NCBI RefSeq assembly: GCF_913776295.1
Contig: NZ_CAJYOJ010000044.1
Location: forward strand, 1 to 64,000
DNA: 64,000 bases
Direction: 5' to 3'
Source: an uncultured Pedobacter sp.
GTDB lineage: Bacteria; Bacteroidota; Bacteroidia; Sphingobacteriales; Sphingobacteriaceae
Made by a program: the position numbers and the translations under genes. The notes beneath the pieces are model-generated. The model did no database searches. It saw only the letters and a list, made by a program, of their open reading frames with translations, and was not told where the DNA came from. Below, in pieces: positions 1 to 9,166 of this stretch. Position 1 is the stretch's first letter, and every line of letters starts with the position of its first letter.

Positions 1-590
1 CAGATCAAATGGATTTTAGAGATCAGGAAAGTTCTGATAAAGTTCTGCGTTAATCATCTTAAATCGGCGGGAGATTATGCGCTTCCGCAACAAACATTAG
101 TAACAGTTATTTTTCCCGCAGATCAAACGGATTTTGCAGATCAGGAAAGTTCTTAAAGCAACGATCTGGGTTGATCATCTTAAATCAGCGGGAGATTATG
201 CGCTTCCGCAACAAACATTAGTAACGGTTGTTTTTCCCGCAGATCAAACGGATTTTGCAGATAAAGAAAGTTCGTAAACAATCGTCTGCGTTAATGATCT
301 TAAATCGGCGGGAGAAAATGCGCTGCAACAACAAAACATTAGTAACAGCTATTTTTCCCGCAGATCAAACGGATTTTGCAGATCAGGAAAGTTCTTATCA
401 AGTTCTGCGTTAATCATCTTAAATCAGCGGGAGATTATGTGCTTCCGCAACAAACATTAGTCACAGTTGTTTTTCCCGCAGATCAAACGGATTTTGCAGA
501 TCACTAAAGTTCTTAAAACAACGATCTGGGTTGATCATCTTAAATCAGCGGGAGATAATGCGTTACAGCACTTCCCGCTATTAAATCCTA
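1..590. repeat. Tandem array of ~120-bp palindromic units
   Basis: Five units begin at about 1, 119, 240, 361 and 479 (spacing 118, 121, 121, 118). Each begins with CCCGCAGATCAAACGGATTT and ends with TTAAATCAGCGGGAGA. The two ends are imperfectly complementary, so each unit can fold into a long hairpin. Units 1 and 4 resemble each other most, as do 2 and 5, giving a higher-order period of 360 bp. The array abuts the stop codon of the outer-membrane protein gene. Short open frames across it are by-products of the repeat. It is probably longer, because the window starts inside unit 1. Confidence 0.9.
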
Positions 591-3248
591 AAAATTTAAA
601 GTCGCCTTTAACATGGCTACCCGCCCGGGAATATCATAAGTCCCGGTAGTAAGGGAGTTGGCTGAAAGGTAAATGGCATCAAACCTTTTAATATTAGTCA
701 GATTCGTGACTCCAAATTCTAAATCGGTCTTCATCTTTAACCATTTGTAGCGCAGGTTTGCATCGGCAAAAAGGTATTTCAAATCAGGTTGTGATGATTG
801 GCGGGTAAACAGGTGTTCAGCAGATAGGTTTACATACAGATTTTTAAATGTGGTAATCGCTAAAGCAGACTGTTGCCTCAATTGCTTAAAATTCGTTTTT
901 ACCCCGCCGGCTACCATAGCTTTATTATCGGTAACGGCAAAATTGGCAGCGTAAGACCAGTTGATGAAGTTGCTCAGTTTAGCTTCAAACCCAAGTTTGT
1001 AAGCTATGGTTTGCGTGTTAAATGGTAAAAGTGCATTGTTCTGTAGCTGATTGTATCTGCTTTGAGAATAAATAAGGCCGGCATTTACGGTACTTTTTAA
1101 GGTAAACAGGTATTTGCTGGCGTTTGCTGCAAGGGAGAAGTTACGCATATGGTTATTAAGCGGCAATACAATTTTCTGTTGGATGTTGTTGCTCAGGTTA
1201 AAAGCTGAAATGGTGTTCACCTCCGTATCGCTGTAATTGGCTGTTAAGTTGGCGAATAACATTTGCATGGCTTTTCTAAAGTTGAAACCGGCTCCTATAT
1301 TATGTGTTTTGGATTCAGTAACTGGTGCGTCGTTTGAAAATAACGACCGGTAGTTTTTTAAGATAGTACCGCGGTACACATCACTAATATTTCCAAGATC
1401 GTTTCTGAAGCTATAGTTTGCCGTTACATAATTTTCGATACTGGTTTGATATTTTAGATTAAATGCGGGATTTATAAATAGTTTATTCAAGCTGTTGTCC
1501 AATTGATTAAGCGCATCGCTGTAGTTGATCTGGTTGTAGCTCAGTGGTAAGCTTAAACCAGCCTTTAACTTATCATTGGTGTACTCGTAAGTAGCTTCAG
1601 TATAAAGTTTAGTCTTAAGCCAATGAAGGTTATTCACTGTATTACCGGCCACAGGCTCTGTTTGCTGATTGTTTTGTGTGCGGAAAAGTTCCGAATTAAG
1701 TTGCTGCTGTTGCACATTAAAACCTGCCTTATAGGTTTGTACGAAATTGTTTTTTACAAAAGCGAACGATACATAATTATTGTTATACCAGGTTGGTAAT
1801 TTAATAAATTGTGTTAAACCGAGGTAGCTATTTCCGTTATTCAAAACATCGGCATTTAGACCGGGCGTAATGTTCAGTGTTTCGGGTTGCGTAGTGCGAT
1901 TTAAGTAGGAGTAGAAATTTATTATATCGTCCGATTTTAACTTTTTCCGGTAACTAAATTCGTTCGACAAGTCGAAGGTTTCCTGTTTAAGCACCTGGTT
2001 TGCTGCTACCTTGTTAATTGCAAAATCTGATGTGGTTTTAAAAGGCGTATATTCCAATACCAGATTGTTGTTCAGGTAGTATTGTTCAGCGTTACCGTTT
2101 AGGTTGAACTGCGCCCTAAGTTTTTGTGGATTAATGGTGTTATTTTGCGTTTCGGCATATTGTATGGTTTGACCGGGAAGGTAAGTCTCGGAAAATTTAT
2201 TGTATTCCTGACGTCTTTGGTCATATAAATAGGAGATATTGGCCCGCAACTGAAGGTCGGGATTGAACTTGTATAGATTATTTAGATTAACTAAGCCAGC
2301 TTTATTAAACAGATATCTGCTTTGTGGTAAGAATGGTACTCCGGCAGCGCCCGTAGATAGCAGTCCGTTTGGTTTATCGTTGTCTAGTTTTTTTGTATAA
2401 TCAGAAAAATTGTGTGCAATAAGGTCACTCCCCGGGTCAGTTCCGATATTGTTTCCTTTAATGTTGTTGATAAATTTTAGTTTTTTATTAAATAACATGG
2501 CGGTTAGGTTTTCATCAAATCGATTAGGTATGCCGGCGCCAACGGTGGCATCGCCCATCATTTTAAGCTTAGCTTCATCTTTGATCACCAGGTTTAGAGC
2601 AACTTCATCACTCATATTATTTTTGCGCATCATTTTAACAGGTTGATCGTTTTGGATAACCTGCACCTTATCAACAGCCCCATGCGGAATACTTTTGGTG
2701 CCTATATTGTATTTGTCATCCAGCAGGTTGTCGCCATCCAAATAAAGGTTAGATATCGATTTCCCGTTATAGCTGATCTTCCCATCCTCAGCCACTTCAA
2801 CACCTGGCATTTTTTTCAGTACATCGCCAATACTTCTGTCTTGCTTATCGGCAAAGTCGGCAGTGCGGTAATTTAAAGTATCGCCCCTGGCTGTTAATGA
2901 AGGTCGGTTTTTTACGGTTACTGTTTCCAGCGAGGTTTCGCTGGTTTGCAAAGTCACTTCGTAATTTTGATTAACATCTGTTACTGTGGTAACCAGCTTT
3001 TTGAAACCGATGCTCGAAGCTTCAAGTTTGTAACCCGCAATCGCATCATTTTTGAGTTCCATGGTAAAAACACCATTTTTATTAGTCCGAGTAAAATTAA
3101 TGATGTTGCCTTCAGGATCTTTTAAGGTGATGTTAACAGACTCAATACCTTTGCCACCAACATCTTTTACCAACCCCTTAAGTGGCTTTTGGGCAAAAAC
3201 AGCAAAAGCTGCCAGCAAGAGCCAGCAGCTTAAAATGAACTTTCTCAT
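588..3248 (-). CDS. Outer-membrane beta-barrel protein with carboxypeptidase-regulatory-like N-domain (TonB-receptor-like)
   Basis: An 886-residue exported protein. Residues 1-19 are a signal peptide ending in FAVFA. Residues ~22-105 form a CarboxypepD_reg-like beta-sandwich, followed by a plug-like segment (~115-220, with KKMPGVEV and the SNLYLDGDNLLDDKYN region) and a long barrel rich in alternating aromatic strands that ends in LKATLNF. It therefore resembles a TonB-dependent receptor of the outer membrane beta-barrel family, without a clear SusC signature. Its start overlaps the stop of the GLPGLI gene by 4 bp (ATGA), so the two are translationally coupled. No SusD partner lies nearby. 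The substrate is unknown; siderophore, peptide or protein uptake or export are all possible. The family call is firm, the role is not. Confidence 0.85.
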   Translation of the reverse strand: MRKFILSCWLLLAAFAVFAQKPLKGLVKDVGGKGIESVNITLKDPEGNIINFTRTNKNGVFTMELKNDAIAGYKLEASSIGFKKLVTTVTDVNQNYEVTLQTSETSLETVTVKNRPSLTARGDTLNYRTADFADKQDRSIGDVLKKMPGVEVAEDGKISYNGKSISNLYLDGDNLLDDKYNIGTKSIPHGAVDKVQVIQNDQPVKMMRKNNMSDEVALNLVIKDEAKLKMMGDATVGAGIPNRFDENLTAMLFNKKLKFINNIKGNNIGTDPGSDLIAHNFSDYTKKLDNDKPNGLLSTGAAGVPFLPQSRYLFNKAGLVNLNNLYKFNPDLQLRANISYLYDQRRQEYNKFSETYLPGQTIQYAETQNNTINPQKLRAQFNLNGNAEQYYLNNNLVLEYTPFKTTSDFAINKVAANQVLKQETFDLSNEFSYRKKLKSDDIINFYSYLNRTTQPETLNITPGLNADVLNNGNSYLGLTQFIKLPTWYNNNYVSFAFVKNNFVQTYKAGFNVQQQQLNSELFRTQNNQQTEPVAGNTVNNLHWLKTKLYTEATYEYTNDKLKAGLSLPLSYNQINYSDALNQLDNSLNKLFINPAFNLKYQTSIENYVTANYSFRNDLGNISDVYRGTILKNYRSLFSNDAPVTESKTHNIGAGFNFRKAMQMLFANLTANYSDTEVNTISAFNLSNNIQQKIVLPLNNHMRNFSLAANASKYLFTLKSTVNAGLIYSQSRYNQLQNNALLPFNTQTIAYKLGFEAKLSNFINWSYAANFAVTDNKAMVAGGVKTNFKQLRQQSALAITTFKNLYVNLSAEHLFTRQSSQPDLKYLFADANLRYKWLKMKTDLEFGVTNLTNIKRFDAIYLSANSLTTGTYDIPGRVAMLKATLNF

Positions 3249-4201
3249 TTTTTATCTTCAATTTCTATCGGGTTGTTAATTGCAGCTTTAATTGTATTTG
3301 TGCCGGCTGGGCGTGGTGCCTGATTGGTTTTGAAAGAGCCCTGCATACCATTTGCTGCCATTTGTGCCTGCATAAAACCTTGCGGGTCTTTATCACGGGC
3401 GGCTTTAAGTTTATCAAGTTCTTTACGCGTGGTTTTTATGGCATCGGTAGGTAGCTTGATTTCAGGCCCCAGGTAGCCTGTGCTGATATCCATGCCCATA
3501 ATTTTTACCGAATTCACTCCGCCATTTGGCGCTGCAATTTTCACCTCTCCATCGGCGTTGGTTACGGCAGCCGCCTCTTTCACATTTTCTAATCCTGCAA
3601 ATTCAAATTTCACTTCCTTTTTATCATCATAAGCTTCTATAATTAATCCAGGCAGGCCATTTAACTTCCAAGGACCGCTTTGAAGTGGAATTTCAGTAGC
3701 AAACCAGGCTATCCAGTTACGGCCTTTAAAGCGTGTGGTTGCTTTTTGGCAGGCAATTCCTGAAAAACTCATTGTGTCTTTTAATATCTTCCAGTTAATG
3801 GCTGGAGCGGGTTCTTCAATCAGGTAATTGTTGAACACGCGCTCTTTCGTAATCATTTTATGCGCATTTGTAAAAAAGAAATAGTCTTCCTGGGTAAGGG
3901 GAGCTTTCGTTTCACTTTTTACTTCAATTTTAACGTTGTTATTGCCTGTCTGGTTCTTCATTTGCTCCATTATTTGCATTTGCATGTTCTTTGCCTGGTT
4001 CAGTTTATCATAACTGGTAAATACCGATGCATTTTTGCCGGTTACCAGAAGCATATTCTCTACTTTAGGTTTATCCTTTTGTGTAGTATCAGTTACGTGT
4101 GTAAAAGTGTAGCGTACCCGGGCCAACGCTTTGTCTGGTTCCTGGGCCTTTGCCGAAAGTAAAATGGCCGTAGCCAGGCAGGTAATTAGAATTTTTTTCA
4201 T
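3245..4201 (-). CDS. GLPGLI family protein
   Basis: A 318-residue protein with a signal peptide at 1-19 (ending LLSAKAQ). It carries the family signature L-N-G-L-P-G-L-I at residues ~180-187, preceded by the typical GPWK context and a conserved WFAT stretch. The family is Bacteroidota-specific, periplasmic or surface located, and of unknown function. It is often encoded beside a TonB-type outer-membrane protein, as here. It is the first gene of a two-gene operon and overlaps the downstream barrel gene by 4 bp. The upstream region holds a palindromic operator. The C-terminus is Gln/Pro/Met-rich and low in complexity. Confidence 0.9.
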   Translation of the reverse strand: MKKILITCLATAILLSAKAQEPDKALARVRYTFTHVTDTTQKDKPKVENMLLVTGKNASVFTSYDKLNQAKNMQMQIMEQMKNQTGNNNVKIEVKSETKAPLTQEDYFFFTNAHKMITKERVFNNYLIEEPAPAINWKILKDTMSFSGIACQKATTRFKGRNWIAWFATEIPLQSGPWKLNGLPGLIIEAYDDKKEVKFEFAGLENVKEAAAVTNADGEVKIAAPNGGVNSVKIMGMDISTGYLGPEIKLPTDAIKTTRKELDKLKAARDKDPQGFMQAQMAANGMQGSFKTNQAPRPAGTNTIKAAINNPIEIEDKK

Positions 4202-4789
4202 GATATGGATATTTAGTTTCTATTTAATTTTCGTAAATCTACGAAATATTCGTAATTAAAAAATATTTTAACTTTTTTTAACGAGGAGGGGTACAATGGA
4301 AGACGGATGATGGAAAATGGAAGATGTAAAAATGGAAGATGGAAAATTGGGAACGAGAGGGTACGTATTTATTTGCCGGGATGAATAGACACCTACATTT
4401 TCGATATGTCATTTGAGTGGAGTTGGAACCGACAGAAATAATATTTGGAAATGAGCGTTGGGTGTTTCTTGGCGGCTTGCGGCCCCGCTTTCGCTTATAG
4501 TCCTCGCTGCGCTGTGGGCTATTCCGCTTAATCGGGTTTAGAAACAAAGCTTGTGCACCCTGGAACTTTACAAACGAGAGTATTCCGATTATAGATGATA
4601 AGCATCGCTGAAAAAGCGGAGGCCTTTCATTGCTATTGTGTGTGTAGACAGAGTGTGTGCAGGATGCGAGAAAGGAACTAAAATGCGTATCTTGGCGCTT
4701 TAAAAAACGATAACGGGGCGGGTAAACGGATCAGGAAGATGGGGCGAAGAAGAGGAGAATGTTTTGACTAAAAATATTTTCGATATCTA
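4202..4789. other. Intergenic region with low-complexity and dispersed repeat elements
   Basis: No credible gene. It holds a purine-rich array of GGAAGATG-like words (about 4285-4350). At about 4480-4545 there is an element starting CCCCGCTTTCGC and ending TTAATCGGGTTTAG. This element shares its layout (CCC-GCT-TC-CT...GC-CT...TCCG...GG-TTTAG) with the repeats at 16.4-18.6 kb. The 89-codon minus-strand frame at 4278-4547 is a translation of these repeats. Confidence 0.6.
4229..4255 (-). promoter_or_regulatory. Overlapping palindromic operator upstream of the GLPGLI operon
   Basis: TTTCGTA-N4-TACGAAA (4229-4246) is followed at once by a third half-site giving TACGAA-ATA-TTCGTA. Read on the minus strand, a -7-like TAGATTTA lies inside the palindrome, so a bound repressor would cover the promoter. 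The site is 28-55 bp from the start codon. The binding protein is not identifiable from the window; a BlaI-type repressor is one guess. Confidence 0.5.
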
Positions 4790-4821
4790 TTTGTGTGTTA
4801 ATTGAATTTGTTCTATATTTG
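4790..4821 (+). promoter_or_regulatory. Bacteroidota-type promoter of rplU-rpmA
   Basis: TTTG (4790-4793) and TATATTTG (4814-4821) are separated by 20 bp. This fits the Bacteroidota -33 TTTG / -7 TAnnTTTG consensus. The rplU start codon lies 40 bp downstream behind an A/T-rich leader. Confidence 0.8.
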
Positions 4822-4861
4822 CACCTCGTTAAATAAAAATTAAAAAACTAATATTTAAACA

Positions 4862-5173
4862 ATGTACGCAATAGTAAATATAGCAGGGCAGCAATTTAAA
4901 GTTGCTAAAGACCAGCACCTTTTTGTACACAGATTACAAGGAGATGAAGGCGCTAGTATTGAATTTGATAATGTATTGTTGGTTGATAACGGTGGTGCAA
5001 TTACTGTAGGTGCTCCTGCAGTTCAAGGTGCTAAAGTTTCAGCTAAGATCGTATCTCATTTAAAAGGTGATAAAGTAATCGTTTTCCACAAAAAACGTAG
5101 AAAAGGTTACAAAAAGAAAAACGGTCACCGCCAGTTTTTCACTAAGATTCAGATCTCTGATATCACGTTATAA
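4862..5173 (+). CDS. rplU: 50S ribosomal protein L21
   Basis: A 103-residue protein of normal L21 length. It starts [14 protein letters not shown] and has the C-terminal [11 protein letters not shown] motif that ends the family. It is a 23S rRNA-binding protein of the large subunit. It is followed by rpmA after 51 bp, the conserved L21-L27 pair. The start is supported by the canonical N-terminus and the promoter just upstream. Codons are those of a highly expressed gene. Confidence 0.98.
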   Translation: MYAIVNIAGQQFKVAKDQHLFVHRLQGDEGASIEFDNVLLVDNGGAITVGAPAVQGAKVSAKIVSHLKGDKVIVFHKKRRKGYKKKNGHRQFFTKIQISDITL

Positions 5174-5224
5174 TTAATTGTTAACCCAATAATCCGCTTT
5201 TAGCGGCTTACAAAATATAAAATC

Positions 5225-5635
5225 ATGGCACACAAAAAAGGAGCCGGTAGTTCGAAAAACGGACGTGAATCGCATAGTAAGCGTTTAGGTATTAAAGTTT
5301 TCGGTGGTCAGTTAGCTATCGCAGGAAACATTTTAGTACGTCAACGTGGTACAAAACACCATCCTGATAAAGGCGTGGGTATTGGTAAAGACCATACTTT
5401 ATTCGCTTTAGTTGATGGTACTGTTGTTTTCAAAAAGAAACAAGATAACAAATCATATGTTTCTATTCTTCCTATTACCGATGCGGAGATCGAAGCAGCA
5501 ATTGCTAAGCCAGCTGCTAAAAAAGCAACTGCAGAAAATGAAGTTGTAGCTGAGGCTGCACCTGCTAAAAAAGCGCCTGCAAAAAAAGCAGCTAAAAAAG
5601 ACGAAGCTACTGAAGAAGCTGCCGCTGCAGAATAA
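5225..5635 (+). CDS. rpmA: 50S ribosomal protein L27 with long Ala/Lys C-terminal tail
   Basis: Residues 1-85 are a standard L27: [24 protein letters not shown], then the RGTKHHPD and [11 protein letters not shown] motifs. L27 sits at the peptidyl-transferase centre. The usual protein stops near residue 85. Here ~50 further residues follow, a low-complexity tail of KAPAKK-type repeats with alternating acidic stretches, predicted to be disordered. No pre-L27 N-terminal cleavage sequence is present; MAHKK begins directly. The reading frame is continuous and a terminator follows. Confidence 0.97.
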   Translation: MAHKKGAGSSKNGRESHSKRLGIKVFGGQLAIAGNILVRQRGTKHHPDKGVGIGKDHTLFALVDGTVVFKKKQDNKSYVSILPITDAEIEAAIAKPAAKKATAENEVVAEAAPAKKAPAKKAAKKDEATEEAAAAE

Positions 5636-5659
5636 TTAGTACAAAATAATATATTAAAG

Positions 5660-5692
5660 AAGGTTCTGATGCAAATCAGGACCTTTTTCTGT
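5660..5692 (+). terminator. Rho-independent terminator of rplU-rpmA
   Basis: An 11-bp stem, AAGGTTCTGAT / ATCAGGACCTT (one G-U pair), with loop GCAA, is followed by TTTTTCT. It lies 24 bp after the rpmA stop. Confidence 0.9.
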
Positions 5693-5885
5693 TTACGCTC
5701 GTTTGTTGGTCATTGGTCATTGGTTGATCGGTCATTAGGTCAGTCTGTAAGGAAATTGAGGAGGCGCGCGGATGCATAGCTTAATTTTAAGCGATGTAAA
5801 TTAGATTTTTCCCCGCCTGTACCGTCAGGGCCTGTCAGCAAAGGCGGCCGTTTCGACAACGGTGAAAACCGTAAAAACGACTACC

Positions 5886-6860
5886 TTAATATTCCCTGGC
5901 CATTAATTGGTGGGTAAGTGTTAACAGGCTTTCTTTTCTTTCATCGCACACATTGATCTGTTTAAATAAGGACAAAGCTTTATCACGGTAATGGTTCATG
6001 TGTTCTCTTGCAATTAGCTGTATATCGAGTGTATCGTAAACTGTTCTAACGGTTTCTACCTTTTCTTGTGCATTAAACGCTTTAGCAGTAGTCCAGGTAT
6101 TTAAAATAGCCTTGTTGTCGCCTTCAGCTAGTTCAAAAGCTTTTAACAGGAGGAAAGTTTTTTTATTGGCAATAATGTCGCCGCCAACCAGTTTGCCAAA
6201 CTTTTCAGGATCAGCATAAACATCTAAAATATCATCCTGCAGTTGAAAGGCAATGCCTATGTTTTCACCAAATTGCTCAATCAGGTCGGCATCTTTTGCT
6301 GATGCACCGGCAATGATTGCCCCTAATTTTAATGCACCGCCCAACAATACAGCCGTTTTGAGTCTGATCATATTGATATATTCTTCAATACTTACATCAT
6401 CACGTCCTTCAAATTCCATATCAAGCTGTTGCCCTTCGCAAACACCTTGAGCGGTAGCATTGAAAGTATCCAATGCATCTTTAAGGAAAACCGGATTTAC
6501 TTTAGCCAGGTTTTTATTGGCTTCTACCATCATCACATCGCCACTTAAAATAGCCACGTTGGTACTCCATTTTTCATGTACGGTGGCCTGTCCCCTGCGC
6601 AATGGCGCATTATCCATAATATCATCATGTACCAGTGTGAAATTATGGAAAATTTCAATGGCCATGGCAGCGTGGACAGATTCATTGGCATCGGTACCAA
6701 ACAATTCGGTTGCCATCAGTACCAATAGGGGCCTGATACGTTTGCCGCCAAGGTTGATAATGTAACGGATTGGATCGTAGAGTTGCTTTGGGTAACCTGG
6801 TAAATTTAAATTTTGTATTGCGGTATCTAAAATCTGCTGTAATTGTTCTGTAGTTTGCAT
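5886..6860 (-). CDS. Polyprenyl synthetase family protein (trans-isoprenyl diphosphate synthase)
   Basis: A 324-residue protein when started at MQTTEQL (6860). Longer starts would run into rnr and add an unrelated N-terminus. It has the GGKRIRP substrate motif (38-44) and both aspartate-rich Mg-binding motifs, DDIMD (79-83) and DDILD (209-213). These enzymes condense isopentenyl diphosphate with allylic diphosphates, in the menaquinone side-chain, undecaprenyl or carotenoid supply. Product length cannot be fixed by eye; the residue five before the first DDxxD is Phe, compatible with a medium-chain product. It lies 43 bp downstream of rnr on the same strand and is probably cotranscribed. Confidence 0.92.
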   Translation of the reverse strand: MQTTEQLQQILDTAIQNLNLPGYPKQLYDPIRYIINLGGKRIRPLLVLMATELFGTDANESVHAAMAIEIFHNFTLVHDDIMDNAPLRRGQATVHEKWSTNVAILSGDVMMVEANKNLAKVNPVFLKDALDTFNATAQGVCEGQQLDMEFEGRDDVSIEEYINMIRLKTAVLLGGALKLGAIIAGASAKDADLIEQFGENIGIAFQLQDDILDVYADPEKFGKLVGGDIIANKKTFLLLKAFELAEGDNKAILNTWTTAKAFNAQEKVETVRTVYDTLDIQLIAREHMNHYRDKALSLFKQINVCDERKESLLTLTHQLMAREY

Positions 6861-6903
6861 GTTTGTTTCAACCTTGTGTTTCGGACACAAATGTCTTAAT
6901 TTT

Positions 6904-9036
6904 TTAATCAGGAATAAGGGTAAAATCGATCTGACGTTTAGAAAGGTCAACTTTTTTTACACGGATCATTACTTCATCTCCCAGTTGATACTTTTTCTTC
7001 TTTCTTTGACCCACGATACAGTAGTTTTTCTCGTCGAGTACATAAAAATCGTCTGATATATCCCTTAACCGGATCATACCTTCGCATTTATTCTCTTCAA
7101 TTTCTACGTACATGCCCCATTCGGTAACTCCTGAAATAATGCCTTTGTACTCGGTACCGATATTGTTTTCTAAATATTCTGCCTGTTTGTATTTAACTGA
7201 AGCCCTTTCAGCATCAGCTGCCCGTTTTTCCATTGCCGAAGAATGTGCAGAAGCCACTTCATAAAATTCCATATCAGCAGATTTGCCGCCGTCAAGATAG
7301 GTTTGAAGTAAACGGTGTGCCATCACATCAGGATAACGACGGATGGGTGAGGTAAAGTGGGTATAATAATCGAAAGCCAGACCATAATGACTGGTTTTTT
7401 TGGTGGTATAAATGGCTTTGGCCATAGAGCGAATGGCCAATGAGGTTAGAATGTTCTGCTCTTTTTTGCCTTCTACATCGGCCATTAAGTGGTTGAGCGA
7501 CTTTGCAATTTCCTTATCAGATTTGGTATTGATTTTATAACCGAAACGGGAAGCAAAGTTGGCAAAAGTTTCGAGGGTTTCCATATTTGGCGAATCATGT
7601 ACCCGGTAAACAAAAGTTAATTTTTGTTTGCCTTTGCTTTTTTTAGCAATAAATTCGGCCACTTTACGGTTGGCTAATAGCATATAATCCTCAATCAGCT
7701 TATGGGCATCTTTACGTTCTTTTACATACACGCCTATGGGTTTGCCGGTGTCATCGAGTTTAAACTTAACTTCCGTACTTTCAAAACTGATGGCACCGTT
7801 TTTAAACTTACGCTCACGCAGGATATAGGCCAACTCGTTGAGTTTTTCTATTTCGGTTGCGTAATCGCCTGATTTACTTTCAATTAATTCCTGGGCTTCT
7901 TCATAGGTAAATCTGCGGTCGGAGTGGATTACGGTACGGCCATACCATTCATTTTGAATGTTTGCCTGTTCATCAAGTTCAAAAACGGCTGCAAAGCACA
8001 ATTTATCTTCGTGTGGACGAAGCGAACATACACCGTTACTTAAACGCTCCGGCAACATCGGGATTACACGGTCAACCAGGTAAACCGAGGTAGCGCGGCT
8101 ATACGCTTCTTTATCAAGTTCACTTCCCTGAATCACATAATGTGAAACATCGGCAATGTGAATTCCGATTTCGTGGTTGCCATTTGGTAGTTTCTGGTAA
8201 GAGATGGCATCATCAAAATCTTTTGCATCTGCCGGATCAATGGTAAAGGTTAACACCTCTCTGAAATCTTTGCGTTTAGCGATTTCAGCAGCAGGAATTT
8301 CTTCCGGAATTGCATTTGCTTCTTTTTCTACCTGTGGAGGAAATTCGAGCGGGAATCCGTATTGAGCCAGAATGGCATTCATTTCGGTGTTGTTTTCACC
8401 CTGGTTGCCCAGCACATGTTTTACCACACCTATTGGATTTTTCGCACTTTCAGGCCAATCGGATAATGTGACCAATACCCGTTGTCCACTTTTTGCACCA
8501 TGCGTATCGGCTAACGGCACAAAAATATCATGCATCATTTTTTTATCGTCGGCAATAACGAAAGCAAAGCGATCTGATATTTTAATTACACCTGTAAAGT
8601 CTGATTTCGCTCTTTTAATAATTTCAACTACCTCACCATCATTTTTACGGCCACGTTTTTTGGCAAAAACATAAGCTTTTACGGTATCGCCATGCAGCGC
8701 ATTTTTAAGCTTGCGGGGAGCTACGAAAATATCTTTTTCAAACTCATCTTCAGGAACAATATAAGCAGAACCATCGGCCGTCATATCTACCGTACCAATA
8801 ATAAAGTTCTGTAGTTCTTTGAGTTTAAATTTCCCTTTTTGAGGTTCTAAAAAAATGCCTTCGCTTTTTCCTTCCTTTAATATCTCTAAAATCGTCTCTC
8901 TTGATTCCTGATCGTTTAGGTTCAATTTGGCCGAAACCTGTTTGTAATTAAGTAACTGATTGTTGTTTTTTTCAAAAACATCACTAACCAATTGATTCAG
9001 AACCAATTTAATATTTGCCGATTTTTTCTTTGCCAT
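6904..9036 (-). CDS. rnr: Ribonuclease R (RNB family 3'-5' exoribonuclease)
   Basis: A 710-residue protein. The Lys-rich N-terminus and winged-helix-like region (1-70) are followed by cold-shock OB domains (~75-220) and the RNB catalytic domain (~255-580). The RNB domain has the acidic cluster DPADAKDFDDA, the LPERLSNGVCSL motif and HFTSPIRRYPD. A C-terminal S1 domain (~625-708) begins GTEYKGIISGVTEWGMYV. RNase R degrades structured RNA processively and takes part in rRNA and tRNA quality control. The length and domain order are complete. Confidence 0.96.
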   Translation of the reverse strand: MAKKKSANIKLVLNQLVSDVFEKNNNQLLNYKQVSAKLNLNDQESRETILEILKEGKSEGIFLEPQKGKFKLKELQNFIIGTVDMTADGSAYIVPEDEFEKDIFVAPRKLKNALHGDTVKAYVFAKKRGRKNDGEVVEIIKRAKSDFTGVIKISDRFAFVIADDKKMMHDIFVPLADTHGAKSGQRVLVTLSDWPESAKNPIGVVKHVLGNQGENNTEMNAILAQYGFPLEFPPQVEKEANAIPEEIPAAEIAKRKDFREVLTFTIDPADAKDFDDAISYQKLPNGNHEIGIHIADVSHYVIQGSELDKEAYSRATSVYLVDRVIPMLPERLSNGVCSLRPHEDKLCFAAVFELDEQANIQNEWYGRTVIHSDRRFTYEEAQELIESKSGDYATEIEKLNELAYILRERKFKNGAISFESTEVKFKLDDTGKPIGVYVKERKDAHKLIEDYMLLANRKVAEFIAKKSKGKQKLTFVYRVHDSPNMETLETFANFASRFGYKINTKSDKEIAKSLNHLMADVEGKKEQNILTSLAIRSMAKAIYTTKKTSHYGLAFDYYTHFTSPIRRYPDVMAHRLLQTYLDGGKSADMEFYEVASAHSSAMEKRAADAERASVKYKQAEYLENNIGTEYKGIISGVTEWGMYVEIEENKCEGMIRLRDISDDFYVLDEKNYCIVGQRKKKKYQLGDEVMIRVKKVDLSKRQIDFTLIPD

Positions 9037-9166
9037 ACGCTCAACTGAATTTACCGAAGATACAGAAAAGATAGGGAAGTGGCAGGATTTGCAGTGTAAA
9101 ATGTGGGGGAGGTATGAGATTTGAGAAGTGAGCAGTGAGATATGAGATCCAAGATGAGGATCCCAA

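Noticed and set aside
1..590. CRISPR array
   Set aside because: Units are contiguous ~120-bp repeats with no short repeat/unique spacer alternation and no cas genes nearby.
228..649. Two ~60-codon plus-strand frames beginning MFFPQIKRILQI
   Set aside because: They are translations of the 120-bp repeat units, nearly identical to each other, and run into the antisense of the outer-membrane gene.
4278..4547. 89-codon minus-strand frame
   Set aside because: It translates low-complexity GGAAGATG words and a dispersed repeat; no family features or start signals.
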